NCBI RefSeq assembly: GCF_017355875.1
Contig: NZ_JAFEWC010000003.1
Location: 129,001-193,000, forward strand
Source of the DNA: Aridibaculum aurantiacum
Lineage (GTDB): Bacteria > Bacteroidota > Bacteroidia > Chitinophagales > Chitinophagaceae
DNA length: 64,000 bases
Reading direction: 5' to 3'
Shown: piece after piece, positions 17,090 through 26,271 of the stretch
How the letters are laid out: each line of letters opens with the position of its first letter
How positions within the stretch are numbered: the first letter of the stretch is position 1
The notes under the pieces: model-generated
The model's database searches: none
Seen by the model: only the letters and a program-made list of their open reading frames with translations
Told to the model about the DNA's origin: nothing
Translations under genes and position numbers: made by a program

Positions 17090-19383
17090 TTTTGCTTGGT
17101 GTATAAGGCCATCAAAACTTTTTCGTGCGTGATAGGAGCCGAGTAAGGAATATCAGCTTGCGGATTGAAAGCAAGGATGGCATTGCGAATAGCGAAATAA
17201 GCACCGATGCCATACATGAGTGGTGGCTCACCAACAGCTTTCGATTTAAAAATCGCCAGCTCAGCTCCATCCGTATGCAGGAAGTGAATGTTTAGTTCTT
17301 TAGGTACCGAATAAATGTCTGGTATTTTGTAGGTAGAAAGAGCATTCGAAAGCAGTTTGCCTTCTTCGTTATATACCACCTCTTCCATTGTCATCCAGCC
17401 AATGCCTTGCACGATGCCGCCTTCGCATTGGCCAAGGTCTATCAGCCTGTTTATGCTTGATCCAAAGTCGTGCACCACGTTGACACTGTCTATCTCGTAG
17501 GTGCCACGTATGCAATCTACTGTGGTAGTAAAAATGGCAGTGCCATAAACATGATAAGCAAAGGGATGACCTTTCTCTGTGGTCTTATCGAAATGAATAA
17601 CAGGTGAAGCATAATGGCCTTTTGCACTCAGGTTTATCCTGTGCTGGAACCCAGCTAAAACCAGTTCATTCCAAGTCTTATCCTGTTGAACACCATCAAT
17701 AAAAATCTTCTCATCAACAATTTTGATGGTTGCCTCTGCGTGGGTATTGTAAAGCTTGCGCACCAGCTGGTACAGGCGGTCATTTATTTGTTCGCATGCT
17801 ATTACTAAAGCTTTACCATTTAGGTCTGCTGTGGCGCTTGCTGCAGAAGGTGATGTATTGGCTACGCGTGTTGTATTGGTTGTTTCCAGCTTTATTTTTT
17901 TCTGCGAAATGCCAAAGGTTTGTGCTGCTACCTGCATCATCTTTGTATTGATGCCTTGCCCCATTTCTACCGCGCCGGTGCTTACACTTACGCTGCCATC
18001 CCAATACACATGCACCAATGCTCTTGCCTGGTTCATCATGGTGTTGGTAAATGAGATGCCAAAACATATAGGCATCACGGCCACACCTTTTTTATGCAGG
18101 TCGTTATTTGCATTATAAATAGCGGCTTCTTCTTTTCTTTTATCAAATTCAAAACGAAGTTTTGCATCCTCCCAGCAGTTGATTGCTTCGCTTTCCTGCA
18201 CTACCTGCCCATATGGAAATTCGCTTCCATCGTGCAGCAGGTTTTTTCTTTGCAGTAGGTCTTTATCTACACCCAATGCAGTTGCCGCATGATCAATTGC
18301 TGCTTCTATTACAAACATGCCTTGTGGCCCGCCAAAGCCACGAAATGCTGTGTTAGGTGGAAGATTGGTTCTGCATGAATTAGCTGTTAACTGTACATGC
18401 GGAATATTGTAAGTATTAGTACCATGAAATAAAGTACGCTCCAATATGGCGGGAGATAGATCTGCCGCAGCACCACCATTTTGAAAATAGGTAGCCTCGT
18501 ATGCTATAATGTTTAGTTCCTCATCAAGACCGATTTTATAATCGCTTTTATAAGGATTGCGTTTGCCACTCATGCGCATGTCTTCCATGCGGTGAGGGAT
18601 ACACTTTACAGGTCGCTTTAGATGGTGTGTGGCAAGTGCGGCCATGCTGGCCCACATTGCAGCCTGGTCTTCTTTTCCACCAAAGCCGCCACCAAGGCGG
18701 GTTACATCTACTTCTATAGCATGCATGCCTACTCCTAGCACATGCGCCACGGTTTCCTGTACGTGCCTCAATCCTTGTGTAGATGAATACAATTTGATGT
18801 TGCCATTCTCAACAGGTATGGCATAGGCACCATGTGTTTCCAGGTAAAGATGTTCTTGCCCGCCAGTCTCAGTCTTTCCTTCAAATACATACTTGCAGCT
18901 CTTGAAAGCTTCTGCAGCATTGCCTTTAGAAAAGCTTCTTGATTTTGTTAGCAGTTGTCCTTGTTTGAATGCTTCACGTGGACAGGTAATGATGGGCAGC
19001 GATTCGTATTCAACTTTTATTAGCGTGAGTGCATGTTCGGCTGCTTCTTCAGTTTCTGCAACTACTAATAAAATCGGCTGCCCACGAAACATTACTTCTT
19101 TTTCTGCAAGCAATGGCTCATCGTGAATGATGCCGCCTATTTCGTTAGCGCCGGGAATGTCGCTATAAGAAAATATACGAACAACACCTTCCGCTTTTTC
19201 TGCTGCAGATGTGTTGATGTTGGTAATGTATCCATGCGCGATGGTGGAGTCATATATTTTGGCGTACAGCGTTCCTTCCATGGCCGGTATATCATCTACA
19301 TAAATAGAACGACCGGTAACATGTCCTGCTGCATCTATATTGGCAACAGGCTTGGTGGTGGTATGTGCAGGTTGAGCTATCAT
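17086..19383 (-). CDS. xdhB: xanthine dehydrogenase, molybdopterin-binding subunit
   Basis: This 765-residue subunit of the xanthine dehydrogenase family carries the molybdenum active site. It shows RLGGGFGGKEDQAAMWA, NTAFRGFGGPQGMFVIEAA, GAVEMGQGINTKMMQVAA and, near the C-terminus, the KAVGEPPLMYG motif with the catalytic Glu. With XdhA it oxidises hypoxanthine and xanthine to urate. It overlaps xdhA and allB by 4 bp each. The cofactor would come from the molybdenum cofactor operon at 35-39.7 kb and be inserted with help from XdhC. Confidence 0.95.
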   Translation of the reverse strand: MIAQPAHTTTKPVANIDAAGHVTGRSIYVDDIPAMEGTLYAKIYDSTIAHGYITNINTSAAEKAEGVVRIFSYSDIPGANEIGGIIHDEPLLAEKEVMFRGQPILLVVAETEEAAEHALTLIKVEYESLPIITCPREAFKQGQLLTKSRSFSKGNAAEAFKSCKYVFEGKTETGGQEHLYLETHGAYAIPVENGNIKLYSSTQGLRHVQETVAHVLGVGMHAIEVDVTRLGGGFGGKEDQAAMWASMAALATHHLKRPVKCIPHRMEDMRMSGKRNPYKSDYKIGLDEELNIIAYEATYFQNGGAAADLSPAILERTLFHGTNTYNIPHVQLTANSCRTNLPPNTAFRGFGGPQGMFVIEAAIDHAATALGVDKDLLQRKNLLHDGSEFPYGQVVQESEAINCWEDAKLRFEFDKRKEEAAIYNANNDLHKKGVAVMPICFGISFTNTMMNQARALVHVYWDGSVSVSTGAVEMGQGINTKMMQVAAQTFGISQKKIKLETTNTTRVANTSPSAASATADLNGKALVIACEQINDRLYQLVRKLYNTHAEATIKIVDEKIFIDGVQQDKTWNELVLAGFQHRINLSAKGHYASPVIHFDKTTEKGHPFAYHVYGTAIFTTTVDCIRGTYEIDSVNVVHDFGSSINRLIDLGQCEGGIVQGIGWMTMEEVVYNEEGKLLSNALSTYKIPDIYSVPKELNIHFLHTDGAELAIFKSKAVGEPPLMYGIGAYFAIRNAILAFNPQADIPYSAPITHEKVLMALYTKQK

Positions 19384-20801
19384 GCCAGCAATAGTTTTTT
19401 TACTTCGTTAGCAGGAGCTTTATGTTGTAGCATGTGCGCTAAAAACAACTGCCGCAGCAGTAGTCTTTTGTATGCTTCTGTTCCCCTTGCATCACTGATG
19501 GGTGACACCTCGCCATTCATGATTTCTATAGCTGCTTTCAGTACTTCTGCTGTAGGTTGTTTGCCTTGCAAGAACTCGCAGGTTATGCTTAAATGTTTTG
19601 GAAAAGGAGCTACACCACCAGCTGATAAATGAATAGAAGAAATGATGTTATTCTTCCATTCTATCAAGCAAGCAGAATTAACGCTGGCAATATCCAGGTG
19701 CATTCGCTTCGATACTTTTTCGAAGTTGAAAACAGCTTGTGCAGGTGGCACTTTAAAGATGATCTTCTCAATGTATTCCGGAGCATGTTTATCCAGTTGC
19801 TTGTATCCTTTGTAAAAATTCTTTAGATGGATGTTGCGCTGCTGTGTTCCGTCATTCAGAATAATATTTGCATCAAGAGCCAAAAAGAAAATGGTCATAT
19901 CACCAATAGGGGAGGCGTTTACCAGGTTGCCTGCTATGGTTGCCATATTCCTGATAGGCGTAGAAGAAACGAGCTTGATGAACTTCTTTACCGAAGGAAA
20001 CATCTGGTTGATAAATGTCGATTCAACAAACTCACTTACAGTAACTGAAGCACCAATCATGCATTCACCATTCACAACTTGAATGCCTTTAAGATGAGCC
20101 GTATCTGAAAGCAATTGTACAGGTGCGTGTTTAACAGCAGATGGCTTTTGAACAACCAAGTCAGTTCCGCCACCAATGCGCAATTTATCTGTCTCGCCAT
20201 TTGAGTGTGGCGCATGTTTAAGCTGTTCTCTAATCACATGCAGTCGTTCTTCTATGCCAATAAAATAAGCAGGAAGAAAACCTTGTTTAACCAGCCAGCT
20301 TGTAGTTTTATCAACAGGCTTTTCATGTACAAGCTGTGTAATTACTTGTGCAGCGCGCTCTATAGATTTATATCCTGTGCAGCGGCAAATATTGCCATCA
20401 ATAGCTGCTATGGCTTCATCATATTTTTTAGTAGCAGGATGTAAAACAAAACCAGTAAATGACATAATAAATCCAAGGGTGCAGAAGCCGCACTGGGTAC
20501 CATTGGTATCTACCATTGCCTGCTGTACCGGCGATAGTTGATCCATATTTACACCTTCAACCGTTACAATATGTTTTCTCTGTGCATTACCTAATGGGAT
20601 CAGGCAGCTGGTCATGGAGCGGTAGATGAGCCGGTTGTTTTCTATATCGCCTACCAGCACTGTGCATGCACCGCAGTCGCCTTCGCGGCAGCCGATCTTG
20701 GTGCCTTTTAGCATTTTATGATAACGCACAAAATCAAGCACCGTGCTACCGGCAGCAAGATCAGTGGTTATCTCCTGGTTGTTGAGTATGAAGCGCAGCA
20801 T
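19380..20801 (-). CDS. xdhA: xanthine dehydrogenase, FeS/FAD subunit
   Basis: The ~473-residue protein combines an N-terminal plant-type [2Fe-2S] domain (GCREGDCGACTVLVG), a second all-helical [2Fe-2S] domain (QCGFCTLGFIMS, NICRCTGYKSI) and a C-terminal FAD domain (GGGTDLVVQ, ATIAGNLVNASPIGD). It moves electrons from the molybdenum subunit to FAD and NAD. The ATG at 20801 overlaps the guaD stop by one base; an in-frame TTG at 20804 is the less likely start. Its neighbours are guaD upstream and xdhB downstream. Confidence 0.95.
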   Translation of the reverse strand: MLRFILNNQEITTDLAAGSTVLDFVRYHKMLKGTKIGCREGDCGACTVLVGDIENNRLIYRSMTSCLIPLGNAQRKHIVTVEGVNMDQLSPVQQAMVDTNGTQCGFCTLGFIMSFTGFVLHPATKKYDEAIAAIDGNICRCTGYKSIERAAQVITQLVHEKPVDKTTSWLVKQGFLPAYFIGIEERLHVIREQLKHAPHSNGETDKLRIGGGTDLVVQKPSAVKHAPVQLLSDTAHLKGIQVVNGECMIGASVTVSEFVESTFINQMFPSVKKFIKLVSSTPIRNMATIAGNLVNASPIGDMTIFFLALDANIILNDGTQQRNIHLKNFYKGYKQLDKHAPEYIEKIIFKVPPAQAVFNFEKVSKRMHLDIASVNSACLIEWKNNIISSIHLSAGGVAPFPKHLSITCEFLQGKQPTAEVLKAAIEIMNGEVSPISDARGTEAYKRLLLRQLFLAHMLQHKAPANEVKKLLLA

Positions 20802-21280
20802 CAATATTCAATTTTAGATTCTGCATCTGCCCATTTTCTAAAAGTTTCCAATGCTTCTTCGCGTAAGATCTGTCGGGTAAACAAGCTGCGTTCTTCTACT
20901 GGTTTTGCTATTTCTTCATAGATGAACTTGTCATCGAATTTGATGTTGGCAGCATCTTCTTTGCAGTTGGCATAAAACAATTTGGCAGGTCGAGCCCAAT
21001 AAATAGCGCCAAGGCACATTGGGCAAGGTTCGCAGCTTGTATAGATCTCGCAGCCATCCAGCTGAAAAGTATTAAGTGTCTTGCATGCATTGCGGATAGC
21101 AACTACTTCGGCATGTGCAGTGGGATCGTTGGTGGCAGTTACCTGGTTGGTGCCATGCGCTATGATCTTTCCGTCCTTAACTATAACGGCACCAAAAGGT
21201 CCGCCTTTCCCGAGTTCTACATTTTCAGTTGATAAACGTATTGCTTCGCGCATGAAATCAGAACCATCCAGTTTTTCCAT
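20801..21280 (-). CDS. guaD: guanine deaminase (cytidine-deaminase fold)
   Basis: The 159-residue zinc enzyme has the HAEVVAI motif and CEPCPMCLGAIYWAR, which supply the His and two Cys ligands and the catalytic Glu. Its length and C-terminal swapped tail match the small GuaD type, which deaminates guanine to xanthine. It is the first gene of the nine-gene purine operon and is coupled to xdhA. The 180 bp upstream separates it from the divergent PAP2 gene and must hold the operon promoter; no clear TTTG/TAnnTTTG pair was found there. Confidence 0.92.
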   Translation of the reverse strand: MEKLDGSDFMREAIRLSTENVELGKGGPFGAVIVKDGKIIAHGTNQVTATNDPTAHAEVVAIRNACKTLNTFQLDGCEIYTSCEPCPMCLGAIYWARPAKLFYANCKEDAANIKFDDKFIYEEIAKPVEERSLFTRQILREEALETFRKWADAESKIEY

Positions 21281-21460
21281 AAGTCGATCGTTTAAGGTTG
21301 CTTACTTGATGCGCAATAACGTGGCCTCGTATTTTAGCAATAACAGCATCAGCAAGTGTTTCTAAAAATAGGATTATTGAAGTGCTTCACAAAAACATTT
21401 ATTGTGGTTGTCACTTTGGTAAAAGCTTTGTTTGAACTAAGTCTTATTTAAAATATAAGT

Positions 21461-22147
21461 ATGAACTTGACCCGCATACAAAATGAAAAACTGAAGAAGT
21501 TGCCGCTGCGCTTCCTGCTTTTGCTAGTGATGTTTTTAATGGCGCTGTTTGGTTTTGGCTTCATTATTCACGAAGTGCTATGGGAGCAAGAATATGTACT
21601 GGATAAACAAGTGGCTACTTATGTATCGGTTCACTTAGTAAATGATAACACCACTGCATGGATGACACGAATAAGCTTCCTTGCATCAAGAGACTTCTTA
21701 TTTCCTGCTTATGTTGTTCTAACTGCTGTCTATTTGTTTTATGTAAAAAATAAAATTCTTGCTGCTGGTATTGCTTTGGTTGGCTTGACAGGTTATTTGA
21801 TCAACCTGATACTGAAGTCGCTATTCAGGCGTGAAAGACCGGCAGATCAATTAACAGACTTTCTTGAGAACTTTAGTTTTCCAAGCGGGCATTCTATGTC
21901 TGCTTTTATCTTTTATGGGTTGCTTATTTACCTGCTATGGCAAACGCATTGGAAGCTTTCAATTAAAGCTATTGTTTCAGTACTACTATCTGTTGTAGCA
22001 TTATTGATTGGTTTTAGCAGAATATATCTTCAGGTGCATTATACTACTGATGTACTGGGAGGTTTTTGTGTAGGACTTGCATGGTTGCTGCTGGCTGTTT
22101 GGTTACTTGAACGGCAAGAAAAAAGGCGCCACAAACGGCGCCTTTAG
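21461..22147 (+). CDS. PAP2-family membrane phosphatase
   Basis: The 228-residue protein has about five or six transmembrane helices and the three phosphatase motifs in order: KSLFRRERP, SFPSGHS and SRIYLQVHYTTDVLGG. Such enzymes dephosphorylate lipid phosphates such as undecaprenyl pyrophosphate or phosphatidylglycerol phosphate; the substrate cannot be told here. The last codons (RRHKRRL) also form the stem of a terminator that serves the opposing gene. It is divergent from guaD. Confidence 0.9.
   Translation: MNLTRIQNEKLKKLPLRFLLLLVMFLMALFGFGFIIHEVLWEQEYVLDKQVATYVSVHLVNDNTTAWMTRISFLASRDFLFPAYVVLTAVYLFYVKNKILAAGIALVGLTGYLINLILKSLFRRERPADQLTDFLENFSFPSGHSMSAFIFYGLLIYLLWQTHWKLSIKAIVSVLLSVVALLIGFSRIYLQVHYTTDVLGGFCVGLAWLLLAVWLLERQEKRRHKRRL
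22119..22146 (-). terminator. terminator of the PHP-domain gene, embedded in the PAP2 coding end
   Basis: AAAGGCGCC (22122-22130) and GGCGCCTTT (22137-22145) form a perfect 9-bp stem with a 6-nt loop. Read on the minus strand it is followed by six T, so it terminates the gene at 22159-25545. It lies wholly inside the last codons of the convergent PAP2 gene. Confidence 0.8.
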
Positions 22148-22158
22148 ATGATTATATT

Positions 22159-25100
22159 TTACTGCTTGACTATCTTCTTTGATAACTTTTGATCTTTTAA
22201 TTGCAACGAGATAAAGTAAGTGCCGCCAGGAATATTATCAAGCGACAAAGGAATAACCTGTACACCTTTTCTTAAACCTATAGACCGCGCAAGTATACTT
22301 CTGCCAAATACATCTTGAATAAAAACGGTTGCAGTTTCAGCTGTTGTGCTGTTGATGTTCATTTGCAAAACACTGCTTACGGGGTTAGGATAAACATCTA
22401 AAGAAGTAACATTGGCATCTTTGAAATTAACAGCTACCACTTTAGAATAACTAACTTTTCCATCCTTGCTTATCATCTTTAACCTGTAGTAGTTTAAACC
22501 ATTCGCAGGTGTAAGATCAAGCGCTGAATATTGACCGTTTGCTGCCGTACTTGTACGGGTTGTATATATGGTTTCAAACTGGCTTCCGTTCAATGATCTT
22601 TCTACTACGTACGTTTCCAGTGTTTCTTCTTTTGCCACGTTCCAGGTAAGATTTACTGAAGGAGTTGTGGTCTTAACTGCAGTGAAAGAAATGACTTCAG
22701 CCGATAGTACGCTGCCATGCAGGCGAGTATACCAGATAGGGGCTGTAATGGTTCGTGCACCGTCCATGGTAATATCTGCATAGTAGTATCCTGTAGTGTT
22801 TGGCTGCAGGTCAAAGTCAGTGAAGTTGAGTGTGTTGCCGGTATGAGCATAAACTTCACTGGCAAGTACACCACTTCCCGGTTCTCCTTTCATTAGGCGG
22901 ATGGTTGCAACAGCGGAAATGTTTGTAGGATCTGATACATGAATGGTGATGGCAGGAGCATTGTTTCCCGATGCTTCACTTCCCATTATGTGGTGGTTGA
23001 GTGTAAAGCTGACACGTGTATCACAATCATGCGTAGCGTAAAAATTCCTGTTGCGCATTGCCTGCATAAAAGAAGCCTTGCTGATATCAGGCGCAATAAC
23101 CGCAAGTCGCGAATATGCCGTTCGGCCAAATGTGGTGTTGTGGTTGTCATGGTCCAGGCTTGGACCGATCTTATATCCTTTAGCCAGCATATTGCGGTAG
23201 TAGGAAAGGAAGCCCATAGGCGAAGCTGGATTGGAATAATTAGTAACAGTAGAGAAAGCAGGACCATTTTCTACGGTAGTGCCTATAACTGCACTATCAG
23301 CAGTAGCATTGTAAGGCTGCTGCAAAAGAGCATTGAAGTCAGAACTGCCTGGATGTGCAAGAATAGCAAAAGCATTATTTCCCCAGTTATTCAAAAAGCG
23401 GAATAAACCTGTAGTTCCTGTTGTTGCAGGTGTGCCGGTATAGTCGCTCTTGGCCACATACAAGTCGTAATTGTTGGTTTCCCAACCTACCAGTTTATCT
23501 ACACCGTATACCAGCACGTGACCGCCACTGCTGGTCACACCCCACTCCATACCATACAAAGCAAGGAAGTTGGAACTGGTAGCATTCATTGCTTGCGTAT
23601 AACCGGGCAACCAGTTCTGCTTTTTCATACCTGCACCAGCATGATTATGCTCTGATATTCCAAGAAAATCCATGCACAGCGAATTCTTAGCATAAGCATA
23701 GTTGTCTGCAGGAGTAAATGTGCTGTTGTCTTTGTTGCCATCGCTATACCTCGAGTGCGCATGCAGGTTGCCGAAATAATGATTGAAAACAGGTGCCGTA
23801 GTGGTGGTAGTGGTAGCAGTAAGCGGTTGTGGCGAAAAATATTTAGGCCCGCCTACACATCCTTGATTTACGGCAAATACAAATACGTAATAAGAAGTTC
23901 CTGGCTGCAGGTTACTAATTCTAAACCCTGTAGCAAAGCTGGAAGAAACCACGGTTCCATTTCCAAATGCGCTACCTGCAGTATAGGATGCTCCATCAAC
24001 CGGAGCGGCTGATAGAGTAGAGGATGTGCTGACGATCACCAGGTAACGATCAGCATCAAAAACCGGATCAAACAAGCCATTGATAAAGTCATTGCCCGGC
24101 GATAGCTGCAGGTTAGTAGGTTGGCTTGATGGCGTATTACAAGGTTGTAAAGCCTGTGTAGTAGCATTTGCTGTTAGAGGAGCTGCCTGTAAATAAGCAG
24201 GTCCATTATTACACATCTGGTTGTTGTAGCCAAATACATAGAAGTACCATGTAGTGGAAGATGCTAAACCGTTAGCTGTAAAGTTTGTAGCTGCTGAAGA
24301 GGAGACAACAATACCATTACCAATAGTATCGCCGGCTGCGTAAGTATTTCCTGCCACAGGCAATACAGATAAAGATGGATCACTGCTCCTTATAACCAGG
24401 TATTCATCTGTATAGCTTGCCGGTGAAAAACTTCCTGAAACTGAAGTGCTGGAAATATTGGATAAAATTAGATCAGTTGGCTGAGCCTGTGGCGCAACGC
24501 ATGGCTGATTACCAGATGGTGTCACAACATCTCCCGTTAAACTGTTCACTGTATTGTATGCAGGCCCTCCGCTACATAAAGCATTATATGCAAATACATG
24601 AAAGTAATACTGTGTGCCGGGGTTCAGGTCTGAGAAATTAAAAGATGTACCTGAAGTAGATACTACCACTGCATCGTCAATATTGTCGCCTGGATGATAA
24701 GTACTGCCATTTTCAGGAAAATCAGGTGTGCCATTGGTAGTAGCCAGCACCAGGTAACTATCTGCTCCAGGATTGGATGCGGTAACTGATCCCTGTATGC
24801 TGGTTGGTGTTACGTAGTTAAATACTAAGGCCGTTGGTTGCTGTTGCGGCGCCACACATGTAGCAGGCGGAACGGCTGTTATCTGTAAATTATCAATCGA
24901 TATTTTAGGTCGTGCGCCTGTTGTTCCCCCGGTGCCATTGTGATAGTAAAAACGAAGGATGGCAGTCTGCGCATTGTTGAAAGCAGCGGGCAGTTGAACA
25001 TTTCTTACTGATCCTGCAGTAGGATTATTATTGGTAAAGTTCAAAACCTGTGCGCCAGTTATTTCTGTAAAGGAAACATTATCTACTGAGGCATATATAC

Positions 25101-25545
25101 GAAGTGACCCATTTCGATTTCCTGAAGAGTTGTTGATGCTTTTCCAGTCAAAGTTTAGCAAGCCGGCATTCAGCGTGCTGAAATTGAGATAAAGATCTAC
25201 AGCGGCTGATGTGGTGTTATCAGTTGTGCCGGTTGAAAGAAGCACCAGGCTTTCGTTGCCTTTGTGAAGACCGCCAGAATTTTCAGAAGTGGAGAAGTTG
25301 GTGGTGGAGGTGGTGATACGTGTCCCATTGGGTATACTTCCGGATCCACCTGCAGCTACGCCTTTCCACCATTCAGCACCTGTAGTTGTCATTTGACCTG
25401 TAGAACCGCTGGCAAAACTCCAGGTGGCAATAGAGGAAAAATTTTCTGTGAAGGTAAACCGCGGCTGTACCGACATGTTTACTGGCGTTTGAGCATGCGA
25501 AAACCCTGCAATGATGCAGAAGAAAAATAAGAGGTGTTGTTTCAT
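22159..25545 (-). CDS. T9SS-secreted PHP-domain (CehA/McbA-like) protein with three fibronectin-like repeats
   Basis: The 1128-residue protein has a signal peptide (ending FSHAQ) and an N-terminal beta-sandwich to about residue 225. Three repeats of roughly 115 residues follow, each opening with C-x-x-P...QPT and containing Y(L/F)VF(A/G)(Y/V)N. From about residue 585 there is a PHP-type metallohydrolase domain with GNLHAHSRYSDG and GISEHNH, later ILAHPG and GPSLDHDNHN. The C-terminal ~75 residues (YPNPVSSVLQM... ending LSKKIVKQ) are a T9SS type A sorting domain, so the protein is exported and probably surface-bound. PHP domains usually cleave phosphoester bonds; the substrate is unknown. Confidence 0.85.
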   Translation of the reverse strand: MKQHLLFFFCIIAGFSHAQTPVNMSVQPRFTFTENFSSIATWSFASGSTGQMTTTGAEWWKGVAAGGSGSIPNGTRITTSTTNFSTSENSGGLHKGNESLVLLSTGTTDNTTSAAVDLYLNFSTLNAGLLNFDWKSINNSSGNRNGSLRIYASVDNVSFTEITGAQVLNFTNNNPTAGSVRNVQLPAAFNNAQTAILRFYYHNGTGGTTGARPKISIDNLQITAVPPATCVAPQQQPTALVFNYVTPTSIQGSVTASNPGADSYLVLATTNGTPDFPENGSTYHPGDNIDDAVVVSTSGTSFNFSDLNPGTQYYFHVFAYNALCSGGPAYNTVNSLTGDVVTPSGNQPCVAPQAQPTDLILSNISSTSVSGSFSPASYTDEYLVIRSSDPSLSVLPVAGNTYAAGDTIGNGIVVSSSAATNFTANGLASSTTWYFYVFGYNNQMCNNGPAYLQAAPLTANATTQALQPCNTPSSQPTNLQLSPGNDFINGLFDPVFDADRYLVIVSTSSTLSAAPVDGASYTAGSAFGNGTVVSSSFATGFRISNLQPGTSYYVFVFAVNQGCVGGPKYFSPQPLTATTTTTTAPVFNHYFGNLHAHSRYSDGNKDNSTFTPADNYAYAKNSLCMDFLGISEHNHAGAGMKKQNWLPGYTQAMNATSSNFLALYGMEWGVTSSGGHVLVYGVDKLVGWETNNYDLYVAKSDYTGTPATTGTTGLFRFLNNWGNNAFAILAHPGSSDFNALLQQPYNATADSAVIGTTVENGPAFSTVTNYSNPASPMGFLSYYRNMLAKGYKIGPSLDHDNHNTTFGRTAYSRLAVIAPDISKASFMQAMRNRNFYATHDCDTRVSFTLNHHIMGSEASGNNAPAITIHVSDPTNISAVATIRLMKGEPGSGVLASEVYAHTGNTLNFTDFDLQPNTTGYYYADITMDGARTITAPIWYTRLHGSVLSAEVISFTAVKTTTPSVNLTWNVAKEETLETYVVERSLNGSQFETIYTTRTSTAANGQYSALDLTPANGLNYYRLKMISKDGKVSYSKVVAVNFKDANVTSLDVYPNPVSSVLQMNINSTTAETATVFIQDVFGRSILARSIGLRKGVQVIPLSLDNIPGGTYFISLQLKDQKLSKKIVKQ

Positions 25546-25690
25546 GGCAGAACCCGTTGGGGGGATTGCGAAAGTAATGGTAATAGGGGGTTACATTTAC
25601 ATTGTAACATTGCATTTTCTTTCCATGCAGCGTTACCTTCTATCGAGGACCTTTGTAACTTTATTGCACATACTTCTAAATCAATATACT

Positions 25691-25867
25691 ATGGGTATCT
25701 GGCAGCAGATTGCAGAATATTTATATATCAAGAAAAAAGATCCGGAACAACCACATACTCAATGGATGAAGTACATGCACGGCATGAACCGGATATCAAT
25801 CCTTGTATTCCTGGCGGCTATCATCTTCATGATAGTACGTTTTGTGATTCTGCCATTGACCAGGTAA
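25691..25867 (+). CDS. DUF6728-like small membrane protein
   Basis: From the ATG at 25691 the product is 58 residues: a polar N-terminal half (GIWQQIAEYLYIKKKDPEQP) and one transmembrane helix (ISILVFLAAIIFMIVRFVIL). The pattern matches small DUF6728 proteins widespread in Bacteroidota, whose function is unknown. The frame stays open upstream to 25511, but the extra residues are not family-like. Confidence 0.65.
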   Translation: MGIWQQIAEYLYIKKKDPEQPHTQWMKYMHGMNRISILVFLAAIIFMIVRFVILPLTR

Positions 25868-25908
25868 GATGGCTTCCAATTTGCATTTATACCAGTAAAA
25901 CCAAAATT

Positions 25909-26145
25909 ATGGACATAGCTAACGATGCATTTGCAGAAGATAACAATCAATCTCATTCAACAGAATCCGGCGGCAAGGTTACACCCCAGATTCATCGCGA
26001 TAAAGCAGATGAAAAGCTGACATTGGAAGAGGAGGCAGACCTTACACCACATGAAATAGCTGAAATGGAACGGCAGCATGCTAATGAAGCATATAAAGGT
26101 TCTAAAGGAAGTTCGGGCCCTGAGGAAAAAGATATTGCGGTGTAG
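25909..26145 (+). CDS. small acidic hypothetical protein
   Basis: This 78-residue, highly charged protein has no signal peptide or membrane segment. Its centre (KLTLEEEADLTPHEIAEMERQHANEAYKG) is predicted helical; both ends are disordered and rich in Ser, Gly, Asp and Asn. The start ATG at 25909 lies 41 bp after the DUF6728-like gene, so the two may share a transcript. I do not recognise a family. Confidence 0.5.
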   Translation: MDIANDAFAEDNNQSHSTESGGKVTPQIHRDKADEKLTLEEEADLTPHEIAEMERQHANEAYKGSKGSSGPEEKDIAV

Positions 26146-26251
26146 AGGGTTAGTTAGAAGTTTTGTGTTTGATGTTCGGTACTAGATGGTAATCTTATTC
26201 CCGAATATGGTCCTGTATGCCATATACCTATTTCCATTAAACATTAAACTT

Positions 26252-26271
26252 CAAACCCCAAACCCCAAACC
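26252..26271. repeat. heptanucleotide repeat CAAACCC x3 at the lpxB 3' end
   Basis: CAAACCC occurs three times head to tail (26252-26258, 26259-26265, then CAAACC) and reaches the first base of the lpxB stop codon. A second, unrelated heptamer triplet lies inside lpxB at 26851. Confidence 0.7.

Noticed and set aside
21281-21460. Promoter elements for guaD and the PAP2 gene
   Set aside because: No convincing TTTG/TAnnTTTG pair with proper spacing was seen on either strand, so no site was annotated.
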